This document shows positions 35,560 through 47,826 of a stretch of DNA of 64,000 nt, in pieces (positions within the stretch are counted from its first letter, which is position 1; every line of letters begins with the position of its first letter). The notes beneath the pieces were generated by a model. That model was given only the letters and a program-made list of their open reading frames with translations. It did not search any database and was not told the origin of the DNA. Position numbers and translations under genes: made by a program. Source of the stretch: an uncultured Actinomycetes bacterium (GTDB taxonomy: Bacteria; Actinomycetota; Coriobacteriia; Coriobacteriales; Atopobiaceae); assembly GCA_900314645.1 (NCBI GenBank), contig OMWB01000001.1, forward strand, positions 170,811 through 234,810, written 5' to 3'.

Positions 35560-37272
35560 ATGCAACGCATCAAGTTCAAGGACATGCCGTATGAGCGACC
35601 GGACCTCGAAGCCACGAAGGAGCGCATAGCCAGCTTGACTGAGCGCCTCAGCAATGCCAGCGATTATGCGCAGGCGCGCGAGGCATTCCTTGAGCACGAC
35701 CAACTGTATCGTGAGATCATGACGCTCGACCAGCTCTCGTACATCCGTCACTCCATCGATACGCGCGACGAGTTCTACCAGGCAGAGCGCGACTTTTGGG
35801 ACGAGTCCATGCCTGAGCTGCAGTCCTCTGAAAACCGTTGGACCAAGGCCCTGCTCGCGAGCCCCTTCCGCACTGACTTCACGGCCGAATACGGCGACCT
35901 CATGTTCGTCAATGCCGAGATCGAGGAGCGCTCGTTCTCCGAGGCCATCATCGGAGAGCTGCAGCAGGAGAACCGACTCGTGACGGAGCACGGCAAGCTG
36001 ATTGCCTCGGCGAAGATTCCCTTCGAGGGTGGTACCTACACGCTCTCGCAGCTGACGCCCTTCAAGAACGATGCCAACGACGAACGCCGTCTTGCCGCAT
36101 GGAAGGCCGAGGGCACCTGGTATAAGGAGCATCAGGCTGACCTCGATCGTATCTACGACGAGATGGTCCACCTGCGCGACGCGATGGGCAAAAAGCTCGG
36201 CTACGATAGCTACATTCCGCTGGGCTATGACCGCATGCAGCGTAACTGCTACGGCAAGGAGGACATCGAGCGCTTCCGCGAAGCGGTGGTGAAGTACGTC
36301 GTGCCCCTGTGCGATGACATCTACCGTGCACAGGCCGAGCGCCTCGGCTTTGCCTACCCCATGAGCTTCTCAGACGCGCAGCTGCTGTTCCGCTCGGGTA
36401 ACCCCAAGCCGCAGGGAACGCCGGACGACATCCTTGCCCAGGGCAAGCGCTTCTACGACGAGCTCTCGCCCGAGACCAGCGAGTTCTTCCGCACCATGCT
36501 CGACTATGAGCTTATGGACGTGCTCTCAACTGAAGGTAAGGAAGGCGGCGGGTACTGCACTGACCTGGCCCTCTACGAGGTGCCGTTCATCTTTGCCAAC
36601 TTCAATGGAACGCAAGGCGACGTGGAGGTCATTACCCATGAGGCCGGCCATGGCTTTGAGTGCTATCTCAACTGTGGCAGGACACCGGTATCCTACACGT
36701 GGCCTACGACCGAGGCCTGCGAGGTCCACTCCATGAGCATGGAGTTCTTTGCCTGGCCCTGGTGTGAGGGGTTCTTTGGTCCCGACACGCGCAAGTACCT
36801 CTACAGTCACCTCTCTGGTGCGGTGACCTTCCTTCCATACGGCACCATGGTCGATCACTTCCAGCATCTGGTGTATGAGCGACCGGAGATGACTCCCGCG
36901 GAGCGCCACGCAACGTGGAAGGAGCTCATGGGAACCTACATGCCGTGGATCCGTCTTGATGGTGAGATCCCCTTCTACTCAGATGGCGAGGGGTGGCAGA
37001 AGCAGAGCCACATTTACGAGGTGCCGTTCTACTACGTCGACTACTGCTTCGCGCAGACGGTGGCGCTTGAGTTCTGGTCGATGATCCAGGAGGACGAGGC
37101 CAACGCGTGGAAGCACTATATGGCCTACACCACGCTGGGTGGTTCGCTCACCTTCACGGAGCTCCTTGAGCGCGCGGAGCTGAGGAGCCCCTTTGATGAG
37201 GAGTGCCTACGCGGCATCTGCAAGAAGGCGCGCACGTGGCTTGCAGATTACGACCTGACGGGCATCGAATGA
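35560..37272 (+). CDS. M3-family oligoendopeptidase (PepF-like)
   Basis: The 570-residue zinc peptidase has ITHEAGHGFECY with HEAGH at 360-364, the M3 HExxH motif, and the downstream EVHSMSMEFF helix holding the third ligand. It is cytoplasmic with no signal peptide. M3 oligoendopeptidases cut peptides of about 7-17 residues, which fits the Opp uptake system further along the window. The ATG at 35560 has AAAGGAG eight bases upstream; the longer ORF runs into the palindrome. Its stop overlaps the next gene's start. Confidence 0.93.
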   Translation: MQRIKFKDMPYERPDLEATKERIASLTERLSNASDYAQAREAFLEHDQLYREIMTLDQLSYIRHSIDTRDEFYQAERDFWDESMPELQSSENRWTKALLASPFRTDFTAEYGDLMFVNAEIEERSFSEAIIGELQQENRLVTEHGKLIASAKIPFEGGTYTLSQLTPFKNDANDERRLAAWKAEGTWYKEHQADLDRIYDEMVHLRDAMGKKLGYDSYIPLGYDRMQRNCYGKEDIERFREAVVKYVVPLCDDIYRAQAERLGFAYPMSFSDAQLLFRSGNPKPQGTPDDILAQGKRFYDELSPETSEFFRTMLDYELMDVLSTEGKEGGGYCTDLALYEVPFIFANFNGTQGDVEVITHEAGHGFECYLNCGRTPVSYTWPTTEACEVHSMSMEFFAWPWCEGFFGPDTRKYLYSHLSGAVTFLPYGTMVDHFQHLVYERPEMTPAERHATWKELMGTYMPWIRLDGEIPFYSDGEGWQKQSHIYEVPFYYVDYCFAQTVALEFWSMIQEDEANAWKHYMAYTTLGGSLTFTELLERAELRSPFDEECLRGICKKARTWLADYDLTGIE

Positions 37273-37796
37273 GCCGCTGGAAACGTGCCCATCTGAACGA
37301 CTACGAGCTCTCGGAGGACGGGGGCTACGAGTACCGTGGCACGCTGTGGCGCTGGAAGCTCCCTGAGCAGCGTGAGAGCTTTCTGCGCGCTGCCTGGGCC
37401 TTGCTGGGCGGTGCCGTCGCGTGCCTCGTGGCGTCGGGGTTTGTCCCCGCAGCCGGGGTGGGAACGACGTTCATCGTGCTGGTTCCCTATGTCACGTCCG
37501 TCATCGCCACGGCGCTTGCCGTGGCGGCACTGTGGAAGCTCACGCGTGAGGGCGAGAAGATCCGTGATCACGTATACCACAGCGCCGTCGAGGGGCTGAC
37601 GCCGCGACTCTTTGTGGGGCTTGTCGCCGCTGCGGCTTGCGCGGTGGGGCAGGCCATTTGCGTGGCGGCCCACGTCGGCGAGGTGACGAGCGTCCCGCTT
37701 GCCGCGATATATCTGCTCTGCATGCTGGGCTGCGCGCTTTGCCTGGGCCTTTTGCTCAAGCGTCTAGGCGTGCAATCCTTTGTGCAGGTATCGTGA
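37269..37796 (+). CDS. Small integral membrane protein of unknown function
   Basis: The 175-residue protein has four predicted transmembrane helices (about 42-62, 64-86, 113-134, 140-163) after a charged N-terminus with EDGGYEYRGTLWRW. I recognise no family. It overlaps the M3 peptidase stop by four bases (ATGA), so it is translationally coupled to that gene. Confidence 0.65.
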   Translation: MSRWKRAHLNDYELSEDGGYEYRGTLWRWKLPEQRESFLRAAWALLGGAVACLVASGFVPAAGVGTTFIVLVPYVTSVIATALAVAALWKLTREGEKIRDHVYHSAVEGLTPRLFVGLVAAAACAVGQAICVAAHVGEVTSVPLAAIYLLCMLGCALCLGLLLKRLGVQSFVQVS

Positions 37797-37876
37797 GCTG
37801 TGCTTCGCACCCCGAGCTGTAGCAGCAAGGTTGTGAACGCGGTGCTAAATCGGATGCGGAAGGCGTCAACAATCTC

Positions 37877-37882
37877 TATACT
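37877..37882 (+). promoter_or_regulatory. -10 box of the ATP synthase operon, placed for a leaderless start
   Basis: TATACT ends seven bases before the ATG at 37890. No ribosome site precedes that ATG, so the transcript may begin at the start codon. No -35 match is visible at 16-18 bases. Confidence 0.5.
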
Positions 37883-37889
37883 CTGCTCT

Positions 37890-38234
37890 ATGGGAAAACG
37901 GGGGTATAGGGTTGGGGCAGTCATAGGAGCCGTCGCGCTGGGTTTCTTGCCGTTCTGGTATCAGATGTCGGCTGGCCTTGTGGTGGGCTATGTCAGTTCC
38001 CTCCTTTACCTGCGTTTTCTTGCCTATCGCGTGGACAGGATCCTCGCCCGGGAGCGCGTCGATATCTGGGCGTACTTGGGGATGCTGATCGGGCTTGCGA
38101 TGCTTGGGTTGCCCTTGCTCTTGGCAGTGGCAAACCCTGAGCATCTCAGTTGGATTGGCGTCCTCATTGGACTCACCGCGCGTAAGGCCTCGCTGTATAT
38201 TGATGCGATTCGAGGAGGTGTGCATGACCTTTAA
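37890..38234 (+). CDS. atpI: ATP synthase protein I-like membrane protein
   Basis: The 114-residue protein has four hydrophobic segments and sits directly ahead of atpB, the usual place of AtpI. AtpI helps assemble the c-ring and may carry Mg2+; sequence conservation is low, so the call rests mainly on position and topology. The start at 37890 is chosen because TATACT lies seven bases upstream. An ATG at 37854 would add a basic N-terminus but has no ribosome site. It overlaps the atpB start by 11 bases. Confidence 0.65.
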   Translation: MGKRGYRVGAVIGAVALGFLPFWYQMSAGLVVGYVSSLLYLRFLAYRVDRILARERVDIWAYLGMLIGLAMLGLPLLLAVANPEHLSWIGVLIGLTARKASLYIDAIRGGVHDL

Positions 38235-38955
38235 CCTCACGTTGCAGGAGCACGTGCCGGTCATCATTGGCATCACGGTAGCCCTCTGTGCACTCGTGCT
38301 CATCGCCTATCGTAAGCTCAAGAGTTATGACCCGTTGGAGGAGCCCAAGGGCCTGGTGCTGCTCTGCATCATGTTTGTGCAGTGGGTCGATGGCATGGTG
38401 AAGGACATCGTCTCTGAGGACTATGTTGATCGCATGGGCCCCTTTGTGGGCATGCTGGCTTCCTACATCCTGCTTTCCAACTACATTGGCCTGCTTGGCT
38501 TCCCAAACCCCACGCTCAACTTCAGCTGCACCTTGGCCATCACGCTTGTCGTGTGGATCATCTTCCAGGCCACCGACATTCGTTACAAGGGCGTGGGCGG
38601 CTACGTCAAGAGCTACTTCGAGCCGGTCTTCCTCTTTGTGATCTCCAACGTGTTCAGTGCGCTTGCACCGCTCATCTCCATGTCGATGAGGCTTTTCGGC
38701 AATATCCTGTCGGGCTCCATCATCATGACGCTTCTTTACAAGGCTACTGGTGCGCTTTCGGCCACGATCTTCCCGTTCCTAGGCGGGTTTGATCCCATCG
38801 GCCCCCTCATCGGCTCGGTGCTGCACCTGTACTTCGACCTCTTCTCTGGATTCCTCCAGATGTACCTCTTCATCATGCTCACTATGGTGTTTACGGGCAC
38901 GCGTGTGCCTGAGAAGGCTACTCCATCCGTCCAACCGACCACAGAAGGAGAGTAA
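38224..38955 (+). CDS. atpB: F0F1 ATP synthase subunit a
   Basis: The 243-residue membrane subunit contains SMRLFGNILSG, with the essential arginine of the ion half-channels. Several helices follow, ending in LFIMLTMVFTG. It forms the stator of the ion path next to the c-ring. AGGAGG lies six bases before the ATG, which overlaps atpI. The four-base gap to atpE marks a tight operon. Confidence 0.95.
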   Translation: MTFNLTLQEHVPVIIGITVALCALVLIAYRKLKSYDPLEEPKGLVLLCIMFVQWVDGMVKDIVSEDYVDRMGPFVGMLASYILLSNYIGLLGFPNPTLNFSCTLAITLVVWIIFQATDIRYKGVGGYVKSYFEPVFLFVISNVFSALAPLISMSMRLFGNILSGSIIMTLLYKATGALSATIFPFLGGFDPIGPLIGSVLHLYFDLFSGFLQMYLFIMLTMVFTGTRVPEKATPSVQPTTEGE

Positions 38956-38959
38956 GAAT

Positions 38960-39196
38960 ATGGAAATCGGTCTGATCGCCATCGCCGCAGGCATCGCTAC
39001 GCTCGAGGGCCTGTTCACGTCGATTGGTGAAGGCAACGTTGCGGCTCACGCCGTCGACGCCATCGCGAAGAACCCCGAGTCCGAGGGCAAGATTCGTACG
39101 ACGATGATCCTGGGCTGCGGCCTTGCCGAGACCTGCGCCATCTACGGCATGCTCATCGCCTTCCTGATCATCTTCGTGCTGGGTGGAAGAGTCTAA
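38960..39196 (+). CDS. atpE: F0F1 ATP synthase subunit c with two-carboxylate site
   Basis: The 78-residue hairpin of two helices has ion-binding E57 in LAETCAIY, with T58 and Y62 placed as in Na+-binding c subunits. Where Ilyobacter has Q32, this protein has E24 (in SIGEGN). A pair of glutamates plus T/S and Y matches the two-carboxylate Na+ site described for the Fusobacterium nucleatum c-ring. The helix-1 GxGxGxG pattern is also broken (GLFTSIGEG), and E16 adds another acid. Na+ coupling is inferred; the protein is the right length and clearly functional-looking. Confidence 0.95.
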   Translation: MEIGLIAIAAGIATLEGLFTSIGEGNVAAHAVDAIAKNPESEGKIRTTMILGCGLAETCAIYGMLIAFLIIFVLGGRV

Positions 39197-39199
39197 GCC

Positions 39200-39703
39200 A
39201 TGGATCTTGGTATCGATATCCAGGGAAATCTCTTTCCCAATCCATTGACCATGGTCACGCAGCTCTTAGCTACGCTTCTCATCTTCCTCATGTTCAAGAA
39301 GTTCCTGTGGAAGCCGGTGCATGAGATTCTGGCTAAGCGCGCGCAAGCCATGCAGGGAGAGCTCAACGAAGCTCGCCAGACGCGTGCTGCCGCCGAGAAC
39401 TACCTGGCCCAGGCTAAGGGCAAGGTGGAGGAGGCCCAGGTAACCAGCAAGCAGATCGTCTCCGCCGCTCGTGACGAAGCCGACAAGCTGCGCGAGTCCA
39501 TCGTGAGCGACGCCGACGCGCGTGCCAAGAGCCGCATCGAGGCCGCAGAGGCCGAGATTGCGCAGAAGGAGCGCGAGATGCGTGCGGAGCTGCAGGACGA
39601 GGTCGCCGATCTCGCGCTGCTCGCTACCGAGGCTCTCCTGCACGAGAAGGTCGACGAGAAGCGCGACCGGGAGTTCGTTGATAGCTTCCTGAAGGGCAAG
39701 TAA
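39200..39703 (+). CDS. atpF: F0F1 ATP synthase subunit b
   Basis: The 167-residue subunit has one N-terminal transmembrane helix (about 12-32, LTMVTQLLATLLIFLMFKKF) followed by the long charged helix that dimerises as the peripheral stalk (ARAKSRIEAAEAEIAQKE). It links subunit a to delta and alpha. Length is normal, and the gene begins three bases after atpE. Confidence 0.92.
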   Translation: MDLGIDIQGNLFPNPLTMVTQLLATLLIFLMFKKFLWKPVHEILAKRAQAMQGELNEARQTRAAAENYLAQAKGKVEEAQVTSKQIVSAARDEADKLRESIVSDADARAKSRIEAAEAEIAQKEREMRAELQDEVADLALLATEALLHEKVDEKRDREFVDSFLKGK

Positions 39704-39706
39704 GCC

Positions 39707-40147
39707 ATGCCTGACATCTCAAAAGAAGAGACCACAGAGCTCCTCGATGGCGTGATTTGGACGAGCGCGACCGACCTGACGGACCTCGCGCGCCGCATCG
39801 TTGATGCGGTGGACGAGGCTGCGCAGAAGCGCAGCAAGCGTCACACGACGGTCTACTCGGTGCGACCGCTCGACGATGACGAGCTCGAGCGTATCGCCGA
39901 GTACGTGAGCGAACACCTCGACAACCGTGAGAACGAGGACTATGACGAGTCCACCGAGACCGAGGTCCGCATTATGGTCGATGACCAGATGCTCGAGGGC
40001 ACGCTGCAGGTGGGCGATGACCCCCTCATCGAGAACGTCATCGACGAGTCGCTTATCGCGGGCATCAAGATTGTGCGCGGCGACACCGTTATTGACGGTT
40101 CGCTCAAGCGGCGCCTTGAGGACCTCAGGTATTCGATGCATAGCTAG
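39707..40147 (+). CDS. atpH: F0F1 ATP synthase subunit delta, N-terminal domain reduced
   Basis: The 146-residue protein is recognised by its C-terminal signature DESLIAGIKIVRGDTVIDGSLKRRL. Typical delta is about 180 residues with a six-helix N-terminal domain of about 105 residues that grips the alpha N-termini. Here only about 45 residues precede the beta domain that opens at VYSVRPL. The C-terminal part is also expanded by an acidic stretch (NRENEDYDESTE). The gene cannot be extended upstream because atpF ends three bases before it. It lies in the normal delta position. Confidence 0.85.
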   Translation: MPDISKEETTELLDGVIWTSATDLTDLARRIVDAVDEAAQKRSKRHTTVYSVRPLDDDELERIAEYVSEHLDNRENEDYDESTETEVRIMVDDQMLEGTLQVGDDPLIENVIDESLIAGIKIVRGDTVIDGSLKRRLEDLRYSMHS

Positions 40148-40156
40148 GCGGATTGC

Positions 40157-44164
<4,008 letters not shown>

Positions 44165-44165
<1 letters not shown>

Positions 44166-44256
44166 CGCCCGACCCGAACAAGGGGGACAGGCACCGTAGT
44201 TCGGATTTCGAGAAATCCGAACTACGGTGCCTGTCCCCCTTGTTCGGGTCGGGCGC
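44165..44256. repeat. 44-bp perfect palindrome at the end of the ATP synthase operon
   Basis: Arms 44165-44208 and 44213-44256 are perfectly complementary over 44 bases with loop CGAG. The left arm begins at the last base of atpC. It contains the block AGGGGGACAGGC, shared with the palindrome at 59113. There is no T-tract on either side. The 160 bases from here to oppA hold AT-rich sequence with TATACT at 44337, a possible -10. Confidence 0.95.
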
Positions 44257-44416
44257 GGGACGCACGCTAGCCTCTCCGCTCACAGGTGTTTTTCCCACGC
44301 AAATGCTCTTCACAAAGAAAAGTTGTTTCAGTTACCTATACTGATACACTTGGGCTAGGTCTATAGCATCCGCAGGCCTGCCCAGTCCTGTACCCCAACC
44401 AAGGGAGAGATTCTTC

Positions 44417-46723
44417 ATGAACAACGTGACTCGTAGGAACTTCCTGCAGGGCCTCGGCGCCACCGCGGCGCTCGGCATCCTCGCTGGCTGCGGCGGCAAC
44501 GGTGGCAACGCTGGTGGCGGCAGCGGCGCAACCGACACCCCGCTCGTCGTGGGCTACAGCCCCTTCAGCAGCAAGTTCAGCCCGTTCTTCGCCGAGACAG
44601 CCTATGACCAGGACGCCCAGGCCATGACGCAGCTCGCGCTGTACCCCACCACCCGTCTGGGCGAGGTCGTCTACAAGGGCATCGAGGGCGAGTCCTACGA
44701 GTTCAACGGCACCAACTACACCTACAACGGCCCCGCTGACATCGAGGTCACCGAGAACGCCGACGGCACCGTCTTCTACGACATCACCCTGCGCGACGAC
44801 CTCAAGTTCTCCGACGGCGAGCCGCTGACCATCGACGACTACATCTTCAGCGCCTACGTCCGCTGCGACCCCACCTACGATGGCTCCGCCACCCTGTCCG
44901 CCATGCCGATCAAGGGCATGGAGGAGTATCGCTCCGGCATGGACACCCTTGCCAACCTCATCATCAACGCCGGCCCTGACAACAAGGACTTCACCAACTG
45001 GACCGAGGAGCAGCAGACCACCTTCTGGACCAACGCCAAGGCCGCTTCCGAGGCCATCGCGCAGGAGATCGTTGACTACTGCATCGCCAACGGCTACAAC
45101 GCCGAGGGCGACCCCGTCGAGGCCTGCGCCGCTAACTGGGGCTTCGAGCTTCCCGCCGGCGCCACCATCGAGGACTTCGGAGCCAAGATGATGGAGGCCT
45201 ACGAGAACAACATCGCCAATCTCGTGGGCACCGAGAACGCCGGTAGCTCCATCTCCGACGTCTTCCCCGGCTGGGACGAGTACCTCGTGGGCGTCTCGAC
45301 GGGCGCTTCTGCCGCGAGCATCTCCGGCATCGAGAAGACCGGCGACTACAGCTGCCGCATCACGGCCACCCAGGTCGACGCCAACCTCATCTACCAGCTC
45401 GGCTTCGAGCTCGCCCCGCTGCACTACTACGGCGACAAGGAGGCCTTCAACGGCACCGACAACTTCGGTTTCCCCAAGGGCGACCTCTCCAGCGTGCGTG
45501 CCAAGATCTCCCAGCCACTGGGCGCCGGCGCCTACAAGTTCGTCAAGTTCGAGAACGGCGTCATCAACTACGAGGCCAACGAGAACTACTTCAAGGGCTG
45601 CCCCAAGACCAAGTACGTCCAGTTCCGTGAGGTCCAGGACGTCGACAAGCTGAACGGCGTCGTCACCGGCACCATCGACGTGACCGACCCATCCTGGTCC
45701 AAGGACACCGCGCAGGCCGTGGCCGACGCCAACGGCGGCGAGGTCACCGGCCCCGTCATCACCACCAGCACCGTTGACAACCTGGGCTATGGCTACATCG
45801 GCATCAACGCCCACAACGTGAACGTTGCCGGCGAGCCCGCCTCCGACGCCTCCAAGGCGCTCCGCAAGGGCCTAGCCACCATCTTCGCCGTCTACCGTGA
45901 CGTCGCCATCGACTCCTACTACGGCGAGGCCGCCGAGGTCATCAACTACCCGATCTCCAACACCTCCTGGGCTGCCCCGCACGCCACCGACGACGGCTAC
46001 AAGGTAGCCTTCTCCGTCGACGTCGACGGCAACGACATCTACACCTCCGACATGAGCGCTGACGACAAGTACGCGGCCGCCAAGACCGCCGCTCTCGGCT
46101 TCTTCGAGAAGGCCGGCTTCACCGTCGCCGACGGCAAGCTCACCGCCGCCCCCGAGGGCGCCAAGCTCGAGTACGAGGTCATGATCCCGGCCGACGGCAC
46201 CGGCGACCACCCCGCGTTCATGATCCTCACCGAGGCCAAGAACGCCTTCGCCGACCTGGGCCTCAACCTCATCATCAACGACCTCTCCAACTCCTCCGAC
46301 CTCTGGACCAAGCTTGACGCCATCCAGGGCGAGATCTGGTGCGCCGCTTGGGGCGCCACCATCGACCCGGACATGACCCAGGTCTACTTCTCCGACGTGG
46401 CCAACAAGGATGCCTCTGGCGAGAAGCACAACCCCGACGGTGGCCCCAACCAGGGTGGCTCCAACTACGACTACTGCATCGCCGACGCCGACCTCGACCA
46501 GCTCATCCTCGACGGCCGCGCCTCCACTGACCAGGCCTACCGTAAGCAGATCTACAAGGCCGCCCTTGACATCGTCATCGACTGGGCCTGCGAGATTCCG
46601 ACCTATCAGCGCCAGAACGCGATTATCTTCTCCACCGAGCGCGTCAACATCGATACGGTTGCCCCTGACATCACCACGTTCTACACCTGGCTGCAGGAGA
46701 TCGAGAACCTTCAGATGAACTAG
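44417..46723 (+). CDS. oppA: Oligopeptide ABC transporter binding lipoprotein with Tat signal
   Basis: The 768-residue solute-binding protein is of the SBP_bac_5 type. The N-terminus reads TRRNFLQG, a twin-arginine motif, then a hydrophobic stretch and lipobox L22-A-G-C25, so it is probably exported folded by Tat and lipid-anchored. The body contains family features such as DDLKFSDGEPLTIDDYIFS and NYPISNTSWA. At 768 residues it is well above the usual 540-600, with an insertion-rich middle. Codon choice is very biased (almost only C-ending codons), indicating high expression. It captures external peptides for OppBCDF. Confidence 0.9.
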   Translation: MNNVTRRNFLQGLGATAALGILAGCGGNGGNAGGGSGATDTPLVVGYSPFSSKFSPFFAETAYDQDAQAMTQLALYPTTRLGEVVYKGIEGESYEFNGTNYTYNGPADIEVTENADGTVFYDITLRDDLKFSDGEPLTIDDYIFSAYVRCDPTYDGSATLSAMPIKGMEEYRSGMDTLANLIINAGPDNKDFTNWTEEQQTTFWTNAKAASEAIAQEIVDYCIANGYNAEGDPVEACAANWGFELPAGATIEDFGAKMMEAYENNIANLVGTENAGSSISDVFPGWDEYLVGVSTGASAASISGIEKTGDYSCRITATQVDANLIYQLGFELAPLHYYGDKEAFNGTDNFGFPKGDLSSVRAKISQPLGAGAYKFVKFENGVINYEANENYFKGCPKTKYVQFREVQDVDKLNGVVTGTIDVTDPSWSKDTAQAVADANGGEVTGPVITTSTVDNLGYGYIGINAHNVNVAGEPASDASKALRKGLATIFAVYRDVAIDSYYGEAAEVINYPISNTSWAAPHATDDGYKVAFSVDVDGNDIYTSDMSADDKYAAAKTAALGFFEKAGFTVADGKLTAAPEGAKLEYEVMIPADGTGDHPAFMILTEAKNAFADLGLNLIINDLSNSSDLWTKLDAIQGEIWCAAWGATIDPDMTQVYFSDVANKDASGEKHNPDGGPNQGGSNYDYCIADADLDQLILDGRASTDQAYRKQIYKAALDIVIDWACEIPTYQRQNAIIFSTERVNIDTVAPDITTFYTWLQEIENLQMN

Positions 46724-46768
46724 TTCTCGCCCCGTCCGTCAGTTACGCACATACCAAGTTGGGTGAGT

Positions 46769-46801
46769 GCCGTCGCCGTCCTTGCCAAGGGCGGCGACGG
46801 C
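46769..46801 (+). other. Hairpin between oppA and oppB
   Basis: Arms 46769-46781 and 46789-46801 pair over 13 bases (GCCGTCGCC outer part, one G-U pair) with a 7-nt loop and no T-tract. Such hairpins after binding-protein genes often protect the upstream message or limit read-through, keeping OppA in excess over the membrane parts. Confidence 0.7.
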
Positions 46802-46826
46802 CCGTGCGCAGAGCAAGGTGAACCCT

Positions 46827-47813
46827 ATGAAAAAGTACATTCTCAAGCGACTGCTCATCTCGGCGGTGATCTTGGTCCTGGTGGCCTTCATCATCTACGT
46901 CCTGATGCGCGCGCTTCCCACGTCTTATCTGGAGACGGTCGCACGCGAGAAGTCCATGCAGCCCGGATCGAAGAGCTTCGAGGAGTGGATGGAGCAGCTG
47001 AGCGCCACCTACGGCATGGACAAGGGCATCATTCCCGGCTTCCTCTCGTGGTGTGGCCGCGCCATCCGCGGTGACTTCGGCGACTCGTGGAAGTGGACCG
47101 TTCCGGTTACCCAGAAGTTCCATGAGTCGGTGTGGATCTCGTTCGTCATGGGAGCCATCTCCTTCATCTTCGAGATCCTCATCGCCATCCCGCTGGGCAT
47201 CATCGCCGCCACCAAGCAGTACACCAAGACCGACTACACCATCACCATCGTGGCCTTGGCCTGCTTCTCGCTGCCGACGTTCTTCTTCGCGTCGCTGCTG
47301 AAGCTGGTGTTCTGCGTGCATCTTGGCTGGTTCGACCTCGGCGGCCTCATCGGGCGTAACTACGAGTACCTCTCGCCCATGGGCCAGCTGCTCGACAAGG
47401 CCAACCATCTGGTGCTGCCCATCGTGACGCTCGTGGTCATCTCCATCGGTTCGCTCATGCGCTACACGCGCACCAACATGCTCGAGGTCTTGAACGCCGA
47501 CTACATCCGCACGGCGCGCGCCAAGGGCCTGTCCGAGAACAAGGTCATCTACCACCATGCGTTCCGCAACACGCTCATCCCGCTGGTCACCATGCTGGGC
47601 GGGTCGCTGCCTGGCCTCTTTGCGGGCGCCCTCATCACCGAGACGCTCTACTCCATTCCGGGCATCGGCTATGTGAGCTACCAGTCCATGGTGGCGGGCG
47701 ACATCCCGTTCTCGATGTTCTACTTGGTCTTCATGGCCATCCTGACCCTTCTGGGCAACCTGATTTCCGACGTCCTGTACGCGGTGGTGGACCCCCGCGT
47801 CCGCATTGCATAG
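46827..47813 (+). CDS. oppB: Oligopeptide ABC transporter permease OppB
   Basis: The 328-residue permease has N-terminal helix KRLLISAVILVLVAFIIYVLMRA and the ABC coupling motif TARAKGLSENKVIYHHAFRNTLIP, the EAA loop that docks on the ATPase. GALITETLYSIPGIG follows. Six transmembrane helices are expected. AAGGTGA precedes the ATG at 46827. It forms the channel with OppC. Confidence 0.93.
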   Translation: MKKYILKRLLISAVILVLVAFIIYVLMRALPTSYLETVAREKSMQPGSKSFEEWMEQLSATYGMDKGIIPGFLSWCGRAIRGDFGDSWKWTVPVTQKFHESVWISFVMGAISFIFEILIAIPLGIIAATKQYTKTDYTITIVALACFSLPTFFFASLLKLVFCVHLGWFDLGGLIGRNYEYLSPMGQLLDKANHLVLPIVTLVVISIGSLMRYTRTNMLEVLNADYIRTARAKGLSENKVIYHHAFRNTLIPLVTMLGGSLPGLFAGALITETLYSIPGIGYVSYQSMVAGDIPFSMFYLVFMAILTLLGNLISDVLYAVVDPRVRIA

Positions 47814-47826
47814 GGGAGGTGCAGAC

